A model generated the notes under the pieces. That model made no database searches. It was not told where the DNA came from and saw only the letters and a program-made list of their open reading frames with translations. Made by a program: the position numbers and the translations under genes. Positions 43,961-55,526 of a stretch of DNA of 64,000 nucleotides are shown here, one piece after another. Origin of the DNA: Papaver somniferum. Its lineage: Eukaryota; Streptophyta; Magnoliopsida; Ranunculales; Papaveraceae. The DNA lies in NCBI RefSeq assembly GCF_003573695.1, contig NC_039363.1:166672747-166736746 (forward strand). The letters run 5' to 3'. Every line of letters starts with the position of its first letter. Position 1 is the first letter of the stretch.

Positions 43961-44795
43961 CTGAACAAAAATATTAAACAAAACCAATCTTTCTATCAGC
44001 CATTTTATCAAACACATCGAACACAAATATTAAAAACTTGAAAATCAAATAATCAGAGCTAATTGTTAAATTAAAAATCCATTTCCGTCAACGACGCAGT
44101 TGATTCAATGAGCGCATCTTTTCCACGAGAAGCCAAATTTAACAACTCTTCAGAAATGATGTGGGTTGATGGGAACTCCAACTCTTTGAAAGTTTTAGAG
44201 GATAGATATGCATCTTCATTTCCATAACAGGTTATGCATCTTCATTTCGGTCCAATCATCACCACAAATCCATTGTTGTTGCTGTTAAATTCCCTGTTCA
44301 ATCAAATACCCATTCATTCTCATGCCTTATAACACCTTCTTCAATCAAACACAACATCAGATTGATTGTTTGTTGTTGTAGAGCATCACCCAGAATCCAG
44401 CCTTCAAGTCTCCATCTCGAGCTCAAAATCGATCCATTAATTCACATAAATCAACATCAGCAAACCCATTAATTTGATTCTTCCAGTGATGCCGTTTATT
44501 ATTCCATTAGCTGAATCCAAGTCTCGATCTCACCCCATAATTCAGGTGGAATCTAACTGAAAAAGAAGCCAGCAACTGCTTGCTTGAAGAAGAACTGAAC
44601 TTTCTTCTCACGATAAAAAAGCCATGAAAAAAAACGGAGGAAGAATGAAAAAACAATTTTAAAAAATATGGATGTGAGGGATATTTTAATCCAGAAAATG
44701 GGTGCGAGCTTGATTTTTTGTGGGCCTGGATTTCTCAGTGAGAAAAATCTGAAAATTGGGTGTGGTAGTAGTTTTCACTTGTTCGTAAGTATATG

Positions 44796-45883
44796 TATCA
44801 TAAAAAATGGGCTTTCATTTTGGTTACTAGTGGGTAATTTTATTTTCGCAGTTGAGCTAATTGTAGTGTTTTTTTGTTTCTTTTCAGTGAACTACCCTTG
44901 CCCTCGGTTCCATCACTGCGGAGGTAAGATGAAAATTGTCTGAAAGTAGCCAGTTGCTTTTAGCACTGATCAGATAAAGGTTGATGCTATTTTAGCTGCT
45001 GCCGGGCCAATATTACAACTTTTTAAGCATTTTCTTGAAGACCGAACACTTTGTACTTGTACTGGTTCTTTTTGCAATACATTTTTGATCAACATGTTGA
45101 GGGGAATTTAAATAATGTTCCCTTTTCTATTTTCATGTAGATGTAGAGCTGTGACAACTTCATCACCGGAAGAAACTTTGAAACCAGCTGGCCCAGCTCT
45201 TATCAAGAAGGAGATCCAAAATATCTCAAGACATTCTCGGTTGTGCTGGTGGTGTTTCTGGCTGTGGCAAAAGAACTATTGGATTAATCTGTCGTCGTAG
45301 TAAATCCTTTCTTTTCCAGATACTGGTTACTGATGTGCATTTCGATTCTTTTATGTGTTCTGCTGCCATTGTAGTGTTGCTCTTTAGCTGGTTCACTTGT
45401 ATACAAGTTTAACTTTAGTACATAGTACAAGTTTAAAATTATTACTTATGTCACAGCAAGGTCTAATAAAAAGACAGACTGCAAATGTAGCTTTAGATTG
45501 CTGTATTGTTTGCCAATAGCATTGGCGGAAATGCTTTATTCCCTGACAAAATAACTTGGTTGTTAATTGTGCCCCGTTTAGCTGTAAAATCAGATGGTCA
45601 CCGTGACCTAAAAATTTGTAGTCCTAAAAAGTTAAGCACCATAAATTACATGGTCGTTAATAACTGAAATTCTACGACCAAACATTCTCACTGGAGAAGA
45701 AACAAGAGCTTTGGTGCAAAAGAACAAGTTGCATTAGAGATCGTGAACATTAGGTCTAACAATTTCAAACCAAATATTTTAGGGGAAAACCCCCAATGTT
45801 TTTAGGGGGAAAAACGCCGAAGTTTTAAATGATCAGATAAAAAAGAAACAATTTAAGCCTTGTTGCGAAATGTGAATCCCCCA
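44796..45883. other. Intergenic, with an unassigned coding-like stretch
   Basis: On the plus strand 44960-45060 reads STDQIKVDAILAAAGPILQL, and 45135-45300 reads VTTSSPEETLKPAGPALIKK followed in a shifted frame by DILGCAGGVSGCGKRTIGLI. These look protein-like and may be another gene relic, but I cannot name the family. The right part should hold the 3' untranslated region of HYD1 on the minus strand. Confidence 0.35.
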
Positions 45884-48224
45884 TCACCTCGTTTTGTTCT
45901 TTTTCTGGGCTGGGGCTTGATGAGATGCTACTGCTGCAGATATTATCTTCCAGGACCTGATAACAATGAGTGATGGTATCCAGACCCAAAATGAATTTGC
46001 GAATATGTAATACGAATAATAATAGAATGGGCTCATGGCGAAGTTATCTCCTTGCAAGATGGACATAACGAAATATGCTGCCGTCCCATATAGCTGCCCC
46101 AAAGAGATGGAGATCTGAAGTAAATCGCTGTAATATTTTCTTTTCGCTATAGCAAACCTGCAAAAAAGCATAACCATAGACAAGTTAGAACATCAGGTCA
46201 TTAGACTGGACTAGCTAACCTATTTTTATTGAAAAGTTTATGTACTATTAGTAGTCCGTAAGTATGGAATACTTGATTTACTTCTTTTTCATTTCCAGTT
46301 GGTTATCGACTTATTTTATTCTTCCAAATAATACTTTCAAATGCTACAGTACTTCCCAAATCCTATATTTACTTGGATTTACTTTTCAAATTACCAATCT
46401 GTATACTGATGAAATAAGATCAACTGTACCAATTTTTCGACATTAAATATATTATAACACAGAAGTACTGCACAATGACATAGAAATAAAACTTACACTG
46501 CCAAAAGGCAAGCTGGACCTTCGATAACTGCAGTGAGGCCTTCAATAGTAACAATTCCTGCATCTCTACCAGCATATCTCGAGTCACCTTTGCTGTATTC
46601 TTTCCCTGTAATTAATGTTTTTTCATCAGTTACCCACCGACTGTAAACCATCTAGCATTAACATTTCATAACCACCAGGTTGAAAGTGCGAAATTGAGAA
46701 GAACTCACAAACTTCGGCAAGGAAATTGCCAGTCTTGTCCTTGTAGAACTCTGGAGAGAAAACAAAATAACCTTCAAGAACCATGTGGGTCAGGCCTGTG
46801 AACGCCCACCAACACATAATCAATCTCTCCATCTTGGATAATTTGGCGCACCGACCTGGCATCACAGTAAAAAAAGAAAGCATTTTTTAGTCAAAAAGTC
46901 ATAGAACAATGATATTAGGTATGTAACATTGATGTATGATGCTCTTCCTCAAGACATGTTATTAGCTATATACCAATGATACAAGTAGATATTTGTGCCA
47001 GTGTCAAGCATTGTTATGAAGTGGTGGACACAGAGATGGATACTAGCTGAAGCCCTGAAACAGCTAGACATGTATAAATATACTTGAGCTGTCTCTGCAG
47101 TTATGTGCATCATACAAAGTTAAAATCTCGGTATCTAGAGATCAGAATATCTTGCATACACCCAAAAGACATTAACCTGGAAAAATATTTTATGTTCAAA
47201 AATTATTCTGTAAAAATACCGACATATCATTATGTCCTTTCTGCCATTCAACGCATGACCTCAACTAAATGTATCTTAAGCTTCAAACCAGCAGATAATA
47301 AACATCAAAAACACTTAAAATCATATATAAATACAATGTATTCTAATTTCAAAAGGGCTCATCCTTGGTGTTTGTTATGTGTCTACTGTGTGTACATGTG
47401 TGTTACGTCTGCACTATTGGATAAGCATTTGTATAGTTATTTTATTGTTTTGGAATTAGGAAGTTACGTAAGTAGTTTCTTCTAGGATGCTATATACATG
47501 TCTGTCAATGTAATAATGAAGATTAGGAATGAAATTATGAAAAAATGAGAGTTCTTCTCCGTTGGGAGTTTGATTACACTCGAAGTAATCATTGGGAGGT
47601 TTGGGTCCCTCGAATGATGCCGGAGGTATTGGTGTCCCTCTAATGAGACCAAAACAGTCGGTTCTTTGCCATAATCATCTTCACTTTGCAGTCGAAATCA
47701 AGATAAGTTATGCGAGTCCATAACAATGTTATTCTCTATTATGCGAGAGGGACGGGTATATGTTAATCTTCTTAATTGGCTTACAACCAAATCAAACTTA
47801 AAACTCCTCAAAACGGATGATACAGTTATAATGTTTGCAGCCATAAGACTAGTATCTTTACTCCAAAATGAGATCAATTGATTATCATGTCTAACCATAT
47901 ACTAGGATTTAAGGGGAAAAAAAGGTCAACGATGCACCAAATTGAGATGATCAAAATTTAAACATTATGATAGTAGATGGAATTGTAGTCAAAACTAATC
48001 AAGCAACTAATGCTGGAAAGAAACACTTAAAGCTAAATCAATACTAATAGAGGATACCATAGGAGATTAGGAAAGTGGGATTATATACCAGAAATGAGCC
48101 AGATGAAAGAAGCAACGAGAACCGAGGCGATTCCATATACACCGACAATGGTAGACTGGGCTAGAGAAACTGGTACATAATCTTCAAGGACTAGATCTTG
48201 CGGCACATATGGATGACTCACCAT
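45884..48224 (-). CDS. HYD1: 3-beta-hydroxysteroid delta8,delta7-isomerase (sterol isomerase, EBP family)
   Basis: The enzyme moves the sterol B-ring double bond from position 8 to 7 in the endoplasmic reticulum, a step in plant sterol and hence brassinosteroid synthesis. Four exons splice without a break: 48224-48089, 46855-46709, 46605-46497 and 46157-45884. All introns are GT-AG, with phases 1, 1 and 2, giving 221 residues; the Arabidopsis protein is of very similar length. It starts [20 protein letters not shown]. Membrane segments follow, with family blocks [62 protein letters not shown] and [18 protein letters not shown]. Residues matching those needed in mammalian EBP are present: His69, Glu73, Glu116, Thr119, Asn185, Trp188. 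The C-terminus is Lys-rich (QKKNKTR). No lesion is seen. Confidence 0.95.
46856..48088 (-). other. Large first intron of HYD1
   Basis: 1,233 bp between a GTATAT donor and a CCAG acceptor. It contains only chance frames (for example 47084-47485 on the plus strand) and no recognisable transposon. Confidence 0.8.
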
Positions 48225-48810
48225 CTTTACTCCAAATTAAAATCAGCTAGTTTTGCCTCCTGCAATTGTAATAACCAAACTCAATTGAAATTCGGAATCT
48301 AATTGTATTATACTGAGATTGCTCAGATCAGGATAGGAATCACTCGGTAAGATTTTAATTTAGGAGTACCAGGGATCAAGTAGATAGAGACATATAGAGC
48401 ATAATTGTCAGTCAGATCATGAAGTTATATACCCGTTGACCAACCATTTATAAATGAAAACAAGGACAACTGAAGTTATTGTGAATCAAAATCAAAAGGT
48501 ACACTACTACTACTGCTAATAGTATTTTCAAAATAGCTTCTTCTTCTTTTCTTTGAAGTGACAAGAAACTGAAATATTATACAGACACTATAATTTTATT
48601 TTGTGTTTTTGATGAAAATCAAATTTATCTACTTAATCGACTAAAAATTGAAAAATGAAAAAAGAGCAAAAAGAAGTACGGATCGGAATTTCGAACCTTA
48701 TGAAGATCGTAGTACAACGTTGCAAGAACTTCCTTGCAGCGTAACAAAAGCGAAGGTCAATTTAGAGAGAGTGACAGAGAGAGAAAAAGAGAGAGAGAAA
48801 AAGGCCAGAG
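48225..48810 (-). promoter_or_regulatory. HYD1 leader and probable 5' intron
   Basis: A leader intron is likely: donor AAG/GTTCGA near 48697 and acceptor TTGCAG at 48260, leaving a 35-base leader exon before the ATG. Upstream of the donor the minus strand is a CT-rich microsatellite (CTCTCTCTCTTTTTCTCTCT, about 48775-48805), typical of plant 5' leaders. No TATA box is obvious. Confidence 0.45.
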
Positions 48811-49079
48811 ATAAGGAGTCCCCATATGTTTGCACGTTGACAAATTGCCAACTCTCCGTTAAACCAATCGAGATGGGCAGGCCTAACTCGCGTGTTGTAT
48901 TTTTCTTGACAAAAAATATATTAACTCGAAAAAGATAATTACGGGATAGTTTACAGGAAAAGAGTTTATATCAACCCCAAAAGTTTATAAACCAATCTCC
49001 AAGCTCTTACGTCTGCCTTGCCAACAGCATTCAGCTAAATAAGACAGCAAAAAGAAGCCAGAAATAACCAATTTAAGCG

Positions 49080-51465
49080 CCTGCTGGAAGAAGATTGGTT
49101 AAGGACATTATGCAGCAGCGATTCGCGTTTTATCTTCGAATGGGGTTGCACCTCGCAGCGAGAATACTTTGACTGAATTGCAATCTAAACACCCTGCAGC
49201 CCCTTCATCTTCTATTCCAGATGATGATGTTGTTTGTGACCCTGTAACGGTTGATTCAAGGGCTGTCTTGGGTGCCATCAAGGGCTTTCCTAGAGGTACT
49301 TCTTGTGGTCGTGATGGTATGTGTGCACAACATCTAGTCAACGCGTTAAGTGGTGCTGCAGCGGCAATTGCGGATGAGTTAGTGGCTTCGATTACAGGGG
49401 TTGCCAACCTTTGGTTGGAAGACAAGTATCTTAAGGCTTTGGGTGAGCTCGTCGTTATTGCACCCATTACTCAAACTCGTAGGTGGACTTAGGCCTGTTG
49501 CGGTGGGTACTATTTGGCGTCGCTTGGTCTCTAAGATACCTGCCTTTTCAGTTGGCAATGACATGTTATCTTACTTGAAGGATTTTCAATTTGGTGTTGG
49601 CGTGCCGGTGGGTGAAGAAAGTATACTTCACGCTGTCAATGGTTTGTTGGAGTTGAAAGGTCATTCAGATAGGATGTCAATGTTGCTTATTGACTTTTTG
49701 AATGCGTTCAGCATGGTAAGCAGGTCTTGTCTTATTCGGGAGGTTCGTCTTCATTGTCCAGGTATTTCTCGTTGGTTAGAATTTTGTTATGCCAGGCCTG
49801 CTGAACTTTACTACGACCAATACATCTTGTCTTCTGCGCTTGGTGTTCAACAAGGTTATCCTCTTGGTCCCCTTTTGTTTGCTCGGACATTTCACCCCCT
49901 TGTAAAGTCCATTGCTTCTCGTTATCAGCTTAATTCACATGCTTGATACCTGGATGATGGCACTATCATTGGTGACAAGATGGAGGTTTCAAAAGCTTTG
50001 AGTATTATAGAATCCAAAAGACCGATTAGGGGTCTACATCTCAATATCAAGAAAAATGAAGTCTTTTGGGCTACACTTGATCCACGCATCATTAAGGTAT
50101 GCGTTTTTTCCTGTGATATTGGCAGGCCTAGCAAGGGTGTTAAGATTTTGGGTGGACCTGAGCTTGGATTTATACTTCATGAGTGACATGATGCTTAGTA
50201 GGGTGAATAAGACTATTCAGCTAATGGCCGCAATCAAAAAGCTCAGGGACCCTCAGAGTGAGATGTTGCTACTCCGGAACTGCGTCAATGTATCCATATT
50301 ATACTTTTCTATGCGCACCCCCAAGCCAGCAGCTCTGCAACAAGCCTCTGACCTCTTTGACGACCAATTACTTAAGTATGTGAGGCTTTTAATCACAGTG
50401 GATGGAGAAGGGTTTGGGCCTTTGCAACAGAGATTTTCCACCTTACCTATCAAAGACGGTGGCCTCAGTATATATAATATGGCAGACACTCGCTCCTATT
50501 GTTATCTTGCCTCTCAGAGTCGGATTACTTCTGTGCAGAAGGTGATACTGGGTAACTCATTCTCATTAGATAACGGTGTTGCTTATCAGTTGGCTCTTCA
50601 GAAATTTATTCAGGTATGTGGTTTGCCTTCTACTTATTGTGTTGATGACACTGCCCCCCTTCTATGCACTCCCTGACAGTCACTTATTTTGATGCAGTTA
50701 GGAAGCAAATCCCTGTCCAATTTGCTTTATCTGCAAGAGACTCCATTATGTAGCAATGTAACTAGATCAAACATGCTCAAGATTATCTTTTGGCTATTCC
50801 CATCAGTGGGTTAGATCAGTGCCTTGGTCCCAGACAGTTCAGAGCAGTATGTTTCTGTCGTGTTGGTATCCCTTTGTTTGTTGAAGGTGGTTTGTGCTCT
50901 TGTTGTAATAGGCCCATGGATATTTTTGGTGACCATGCGCTTCATTGTGCTAAAGACGTTGGGTTAAAGATCCGCCATGACTTAGTTCGTGGTGTAATTG
51001 CGAATATTTTTCATAAAGCTAGTGTTCTTGCACGCAAAGAAGTTGCTTTGGGTTTTTTTTCCCCCAGATAATGACAAGGATTTACGTCTAGCGGACATCC
51101 TTGTTCTCAACTGGGAAAACGACCAAGATGTGTGTATGGATGTCACAGATGTCTCACCCTTCACTGGTGATGGATTTCATTCTTTCATCCCAGGCCAGGC
51201 TTTATCTAAAGCAATTTCACGTAAATGTACTAAATATTTTAATGAATGTGTTTCGCATGGTTATGGTTTGGGTGTTTTAGCTTTCACTACCTTAGGGGAG
51301 CTCAGTGAAGATACTGTATATTTTTTTCAAGCGTTTGAAGAACTGTTTAGTTAGTCATGATGCTGGTAGTGGCTTATGAAGTTTCATTTTTTATAGATTC
51401 GGTGTTGCTATTCAAAAGGGGATTGGTGCCCAGCTGGTCGCTCGGTTGCCAACTAAAAGCTCTGT
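49080..51465 (+). pseudogene. Non-LTR retroelement with YLDD reverse transcriptase and restriction-like endonuclease
   Basis: The text starts GHYAAAIRVLSSNGVAPRSE, then FPRGTSCGRDGMCAQHLV, GLRPVAVGTIWRRLVSK, YLKDFQFGVGVPVGEESILH, MSMLLIDFLNAFSMVSR, SALGVQQGYPLGPLLFA and YLDDGTIIGD (49947-49976, just after an in-frame TGA at 49944). Downstream are LHLNIKKNEVFW and PKPAALQQASDLFDDQLLK. A Cys/His knuckle follows (CSCCNRPMDIFGDHALHC), then KEVALGFF, LRLADILVLNW and DVCMDVTDVSPF, which fit a PD-(D/E)XK endonuclease at the C-terminus. It ends IGAQLVARLPTKS near 51465. At least five frameshifts or stops are present. The layout differs from the L1-type LINEs around it. Confidence 0.8.
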
Positions 51466-51511
51466 AAAATAATTATTTACTTTTTAAACTAGTATTTAAA
51501 ACGAAAATATG

Positions 51512-51555
51512 ATACATTTGGCATTTCAATAGAATTAAGAAAATGCCAAATGTAT
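51512..51555. repeat. Perfect 15-bp hairpin
   Basis: ATACATTTGGCATTT and AAATGCCAAATGTAT flank a 14-nt loop. It lies between the retroelement remnant and LINE-F. It could be a tiny MITE remnant. Confidence 0.75.
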
Positions 51556-53148
51556 TAGTCTTTCTCGAGGGCCTGTCAAATGTCAATATTCGACATCCTA
51601 ATATTTAAGTGATTATCCTAAATTTGGGATAACAGGGTTACAAATATCTTATCAAATTTTTTTTCTTGCAAATAAATAGTGCATTAAAGGGAAACATTGA
51701 CTCATGAAAAGTATGGATTACAAGGTTAGTAGAGTCATCTAACATGGAGGGAGAGTTCCTCGGTCTACTGAAAGTTTAAGTTTAGTACATTCCGATGGAT
51801 TAGAATCCCAGTCTAACATAGTTTGCATGTTTTTCTAAAACATCCACCATTACATTCTCTGTCCTAGCGACAAAACGGAAACCTAAAAATGCAATACATG
51901 ATCCTGCTACCTTGCGCCAGGAGATTCCTGAATTGGAGCCATTTAGATATAAAAAGGGCTTTCACAGTCACCTTCAATGCTAAAATGTTGAATTCCTTTT
52001 TCTTTGGCCTAATAAGTTTCCTAAAGAATGCCTACAGCTTCCGCCTCTTGTGGGTCTGCACTTGTTGCTGGTCATGTTATTCCACCTTCAAAACTACCTG
52101 CATCATCTCTCAAAATTAGAGAAAAACTAGATGGAGAAAAGACTGACTCCCATGCAGCATCAACATTAATTTTATGACTCTGTAACTTTAGAGCTGTCCA
52201 AGGGATATTTATTTTCTTGACTGGTTGTTGAATTTTCCTACCAGGGGGTTTCCTAGTCCATCACTGAATATGGTTCAAAAATTCTTAAAAAAAAATTATG
52301 TATGTGTCATTGTGATTCCTTGAAAAACTCTATTACGTCTTTCTTTTCGTATGAACCACATCTTAGTAATGAGGAGTTCAGGTGATATCTTCATTTTATT
52401 GTTTTGAATCCATGATTGACTAAGATCCAGAATGCTTAAAAAATGATCAATATTCATCCTTATGGAGTTAGGTCATGTCTCTCGGACCGCTTTGGAAAAC
52501 CTACAACGAAAGAGAAGGTGCTATGTAGTTTCTATTCCCTTCCACACATTGTGCGGGAAGGATTTATGTCTTTTAATTTTCCCACTAGTTTATCATTAGT
52601 TGAAAGAGCATTTTGAATACATTTCCAGAAAAAGAGTTTTGTTCTTTATGATACATATAGTTTCTACAAAGATTTCCAAAAAAAAGAATCATGGAGAGAT
52701 ATGCTAACTACGTCTATCCTTATTTCATTTAATTTCTCATATATGAATTTAAAAATATAGTCTCCTGATTTGTTCAGGGTCCATCTAAGAGTGTCTGTTT
52801 TTTGGAGTTGGATTTAACTAAAAATAAGTGAATGTTACAGATTCTAAAAGCTTTGTCAGCCGGAATACTGTCATGAATAAGGGTGTTGTTCCATTGTTTT
52901 GTAGTTTGGTCTATTAAATCAGCCATTAGGGTAATGGAAAAAAGAGAAGGGTTGAAGTAAGATGCTAAGGTACCTTCTAAACCATGCAGGAATTCAGTTA
53001 TCTTCCTACACATTTATATTAAGGCCATTTCCTACTTCCCAGATACATAATTTATTGATCAATTACAATCCTTTACAGTTACATTTTCAGGTCCAAGAAC
53101 CTTTTAAAGGTGGTTTTTCCATTAGATGAGATTTCTTTTTAAAATTGT

Positions 53149-55526
53149 TGATGGTGGATTTTTGACGAAGGTTAAATCATAAAATCATAATTTGTATAGT
53201 TCTGACCTAACTTCAGACTAATGTATGAAATTCATATTTTAGAATTTAGACATGAAAGCTCATGTCACAATGATCTCTAACCACGTGTGTAGCCTTTTCT
53301 AAGCATGCATGAATATGTAATTATTAAAGCCTCTTAGCTTTCAACATTCTGCATATTTCATCATTTATACTGAGCAATTCCAGTACACACTTTTATATAA
53401 AATCGAGAATGATTGGACAACTCCTAGATGGATTGACCATTAGTATAGAACAATAACGTCTTCAGGATGCCGCAAATGTTCCCTAACTATGCAGAATAAA
53501 CATTCATAATGAGTATGTGCTTTCACTATCTCATACCTCGATTCTCGAATAAATATAATGCTCATAGATAGATTGTCTGCTAGTATAGAGCCATCAATTA
53601 ATTAATTCTAGTGCACTATTCATCAATTGAATTCCCAAAAAATATTACGTTTTCATTACAATATTTCACGTCTTTTCTCAGTTGAATTCCATGGATTAGT
53701 AATAAATATTCACTTTTCGGGCATATGGGCCACCACCTAGTAATCCCCAAGAAAATGGTGCAAGTGTACTTAGTAATAATCCACGAACGAGCACCCAAAA
53801 ATATGTACGAATGGGGATATATGGAGAGCTATGCAAAATTGAAAAAGGGAAAACAAAATAAATAAATAAATAAAGAGAAAAGGCGCACGGGACCGGGCCC
53901 GTGTCCATGCCCGGGCCCATGCCTCCTCATTTTTTCTTATTTTATTATTATTCCAAAACTCTTGGCTCCCACATCCGTGCAAACTCTTAGTTTTCCATAT
54001 TTTTGCCAAATATTGCTCACTTCTCCAATAAGCCTACAAATCAAATGATCCCACGACCGTCAGGCCTTTTCGCCAATAAATATTAAAATATCATTATTTT
54101 AACATTCTCAAATGTTAAACATGTGAGCAAAACCCTACATGCTCATTCATGCAAAAACTGAGAGTTGCACTTAAGATCGAACTCATCTGAAAATACAAAA
54201 TATCACACAAGCGTCCAACAAAAATACCAAAATATTCAGGAATAGACGATCGTCGACATGGTGGCCCACGCACCAGCATGACCGGACTTGGCCGGACGGT
54301 CCCATATTCCTTAATTTATTTTGGATAATCCTCCATGTCTTGGTGAATCCTCTTGGATTATCCTCCATACACCGCCCAACCGGTCTCTCCACCACCAATG
54401 GACGGTCCTCATACCCATTGTTTGGTCGTATATCTACCCATATTGGACAACTCTCCATCTCCTGGATCCATGGCTTCTTAAAATTAGAGTTTCGGACTTA
54501 TGATAATTCTGATTCTGAACATCAATAATTTTCATATTGATCTATCTGTCAATATTTTAATTAATATTTAATGTTTGGTCCTGCTACCAACATTTTTGTT
54601 GCTCGACTGTCCAAGAAGAAACATGAAATTGAATGGCCATCCACTTGGCTAATCATTCAATATTTCATTGGACAATTATTCGTCCAATACTCTAACTTTT
54701 ACAATTCACGACATGGGAATTTTATAATAACTCAGCAATATCTAATTTCTTGTCAAATACTTGACATATTAGAATCCATGATCGAGCAATCTCACATCGG
54801 ACTCGACGTCTATGCATTATTGATGTTCAGCATGACCTTGTACTCAATCCATGAGTCACAAAGCATCGTCAATTATGATCGAATCACCAAGGCTAACACT
54901 CACGATCTAACCAAAAACATCTTAATCGCAGACTTTGCATACATGAGACACCAATCATGTCACATAGGGGGATATTCGTTAGGGTTTTGTTTGGAGGCAT
55001 ACAACACGTACAATATAACGATACATCTAGAATGGAAAATGTGAGTAAGTTTTTCTAGCAGTTGAAGGAGTTAGAAAAGTGGTGGATGGACAATCAACCA
55101 AGTCTCCCGCGCAATGTGGAACTGCATCGACCGAGATTTCTCACTCCCATATTATTCCACTCCTCTGCAATCACCGCACTTACTGGAGATCAATGTGTTA
55201 ACTACTTCTGTAATATAAATAGGTTCATCAATCTATGATTTGACAACACAACTTAACCCAAAAAAACCTATCTCAGTCGAACACTATTAGCACAACTCAA
55301 TCAATCTGATTAGAATTCACTGACGGTTCACCAAACTTGCAGAAGTCTCCAACACATCCACAATCCTTCAATCATCATTGATCTCATACAATTCTCAGCT
55401 TTCCTCATACAGTTCGACCCCCATCCCTCTTTGTGACTGAATTGACTCTGGAGCGACCATTGTCTTGGTTTAGGCCGGAGTCATACAAATTTATCTCTCG
55501 AACTCAAAGCACTCATGTGCAGTGCA
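53149..55526 (+). repeat. Probable solo LTR (about 2.4 kb) inserted in LINE-F
   Basis: The insert interrupts the LINE-F frame, begins TGATGGTGGATTTTTGACG and ends CATGTGCAGTGCA, so it has TG...CA ends. It has a TATAAATAGG promoter at 55214-55223 and no internal coding region. The 5-bp flanks ATTGT and TCTGT match at three of five positions, a weak target duplication. A GC-rich stretch with CCGGGCCC lies near 53900. A 157-codon frame inside (54571-55044) is probably chance. Confidence 0.55.
55214..55223 (+). promoter_or_regulatory. TATA box of the solo LTR
   Basis: TATAAATAGG in a normal position for the U3/R junction of a plus-strand LTR. Confidence 0.55.

Larger units (their letters stand above)
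42605..44795. mobile_element. Pack-type inverted-repeat element carrying captured gene pieces
   Basis: The left flank reads CAGGCCCACGATTAATTTTAG ... GACACCCAAAATTATCC. The right flank, reverse complemented, reads CAGGCCCACAAAAAATCAAG ... GCACCCATTTTCTGG: an imperfect terminal inverted region of about 60 bp. Inside are a palindromic minisatellite and a captured H2A/ABCC gene fragment. The layout resembles Mutator-like Pack elements, but no 9-bp target duplication was found and the exact ends are unsure. Confidence 0.45.

Noticed and set aside
47084..47485. 133-codon plus-strand frame within HYD1
   Set aside because: It lies wholly in the first intron, on the opposite strand, with no recognisable product.
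48648..48938. 96-codon plus-strand frame opposite the HYD1 leader
   Set aside because: It is produced by the antisense of a CT-rich leader (Glu/Arg/Lys repeats) and has no independent support.
54571..55044. 157-codon plus-strand frame as a gene
   Set aside because: It lies inside the U3 of a probable solo LTR, shows no domain and has no splice or promoter signal. Most likely chance.
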